NCBI RefSeq assembly: GCF_003589595.1
Contig: NW_020653856.1
Coordinates: forward strand, 2,601,981 to 2,665,980
Length of the DNA: 64,000 nt
Source: Hyposmocoma kahamanoa
Lineage: Eukaryota; Arthropoda; Insecta; Lepidoptera; Cosmopterigidae
Direction of reading: 5' to 3'
Shown here piece after piece: positions 63,216 through 64,000 of this stretch. The first letter of the stretch is position 1; each line of letters begins with the position of its first letter. The position numbers and the translations under genes were made by a program. A model generated the notes under the pieces. The model did not search any database, was not told the origin of the DNA, and was given only the letters and a program-made list of their open reading frames with translations.

Positions 63216-63703
63216 TGCAAGTACGAACCAGAAGTAGGGGAGCGTTGGGTAATGGAATCCTGCTAAGGAAAGTAAATTCATAATAAAACTCATAATTTAT
63301 GCAATTCTAATTTGTATTAGTTATGAACGTACACTTCGCATATCTAGGTACTAGATAATCACAGAAAAAATACGAAACTAAATACAATATTAGGTTAAAA
63401 AGAAAAAAAACTAAAACATGTCATTCGCTCCCAATACCCCACAGTTCGGGAAATGGAAGTGTCAAATGGTAACCATTACATATAATCAGTCTGGAAAAAT
63501 ATAAATTATGTAATAAAATATATAAGTTAAAAACTAATGAATATAAACAAAAAAGTGTTAATGGTATATGTAAATCCAGTAAATATTGCAACGGAACAAG
63601 GAGAGTCATATAGGTCTTACTCCCTGCGTAATATCGAATTGAGAAAAAATAAAACAGTAAAAATATTTCTATTTTTATTGTAATTAGTACTTAGTAGTAA
63701 AAT
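63216..63703. other. No gene seen
   Basis: AT-rich. Confidence 0.3.
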
Positions 63704-63704
63704 G

Positions 63705-63915
63705 TAGGCGCTATTTATAAACGTGAATCTTAGATCTTAGAGGTGGGCGATTTTCTTCAAACTTAAATGAGACCACTATGGAGGTACCCTCTTTCCAACA
63801 AAAAAAAGATTCATTAAAATCGGTTCACAATTACCGGAGTTATCGTTATATATAAAAAAAAGACATACAGTCGAATTGAGAACGTCCTCCTTTTTTAAAG
63901 TCGGTTAAAAAACTA
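63705..63915 (-). repeat. Unclassified repeat (family F), copy 6
   Basis: Minus-strand copy, from CTTTAAAAAAGGAGGACGTTC at 63900 back to TAGGCGCTATTTATAAACG, which also begins copy 4. Confidence 0.6.
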
Positions 63916-64000
63916 GCGTTGTTTCAAATTGTGAAATGAATTATTGAGTGACCAATCCATATTCAAGCTATTGAACAAAATGAGAAACCAATATTGCATA

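Noticed and set aside
62819..63220. 133-codon frame as one protein
   Set aside because: Only its last third looks like a LINE C-terminus; the rest crosses other repeats.
1..64000. CRISPR arrays, bacterial operons, ribosomal RNA genes
   Set aside because: Composition, introns and retroelements are eukaryotic; no regularly spaced repeats or rRNA sequence seen.

Overview
This looks like AT-rich insect DNA, most likely from a moth or butterfly (Lepidoptera). It is dominated by transposable elements and, as far as I can see, belongs to the introns and flanks of a nervous-system gene. The lepidopteran assignment is inferred from the repeat types (several tRNA-headed SINEs, jockey/CR1-like and RTE-like LINE tails, Penelope-like fragments, an errantivirus with tRNA-Ser priming). 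I see no bacterial-type genes, operons, CRISPR arrays or rRNA. A run of 400 N at 37807-38206 is an assembly gap.

The only host exon I recognise with confidence is 21189-21437 on the minus strand. It encodes the S1-S2 part of a Shaw/Kv3-type voltage-gated potassium channel and has clean splice sites. A second likely host exon, the last exon of a small secreted cysteine-containing protein, sits at 43777-43970 on the plus strand.

Layout. 1-7500: old SINEs, LINE tails, an abundant unclassified repeat (called family C here) and an inverted pair of Penelope end sequences. 7510-15060: a complete errantivirus-type LTR retrotransposon on the minus strand with gag, pol and env ORFs, two 291-bp LTRs that look identical and a 4-bp target duplication; this is the youngest-looking insertion. 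15060-22450: MITEs, SINEs, a Penelope GIY-YIG fragment, a LINE fragment and the Shaw exon. 22450-25174: a complete hAT element with an uninterrupted 693-residue transposase, 14-bp terminal inverted repeats and a perfect 8-bp target duplication. 25200-37800: miniature elements (TA, TTAA and 8-bp target types), a decayed piggyBac-like element carrying a nested hAT-type MITE, hairpin elements, LINE tails and a hexamer minisatellite. 38200-64000: SINEs, family C, LINE remnants and five copies of a TA-target MITE family beginning near CCGCTCACGCGAT, one of them lodged inside a LINE reverse transcriptase.

How it fits together. The errantivirus encodes its own capsid, enzymes and envelope. The hAT transposase may be able to mobilise elements with matching ends. 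The many short inverted-repeat elements are non-autonomous and depend on enzymes encoded elsewhere. The errantivirus and the hAT lie on either side of the Shaw exon and both read in the same direction as it, which matters if they lie within its introns. Most other long open frames are short, lack motifs and look like chance frames in AT-rich repeats.
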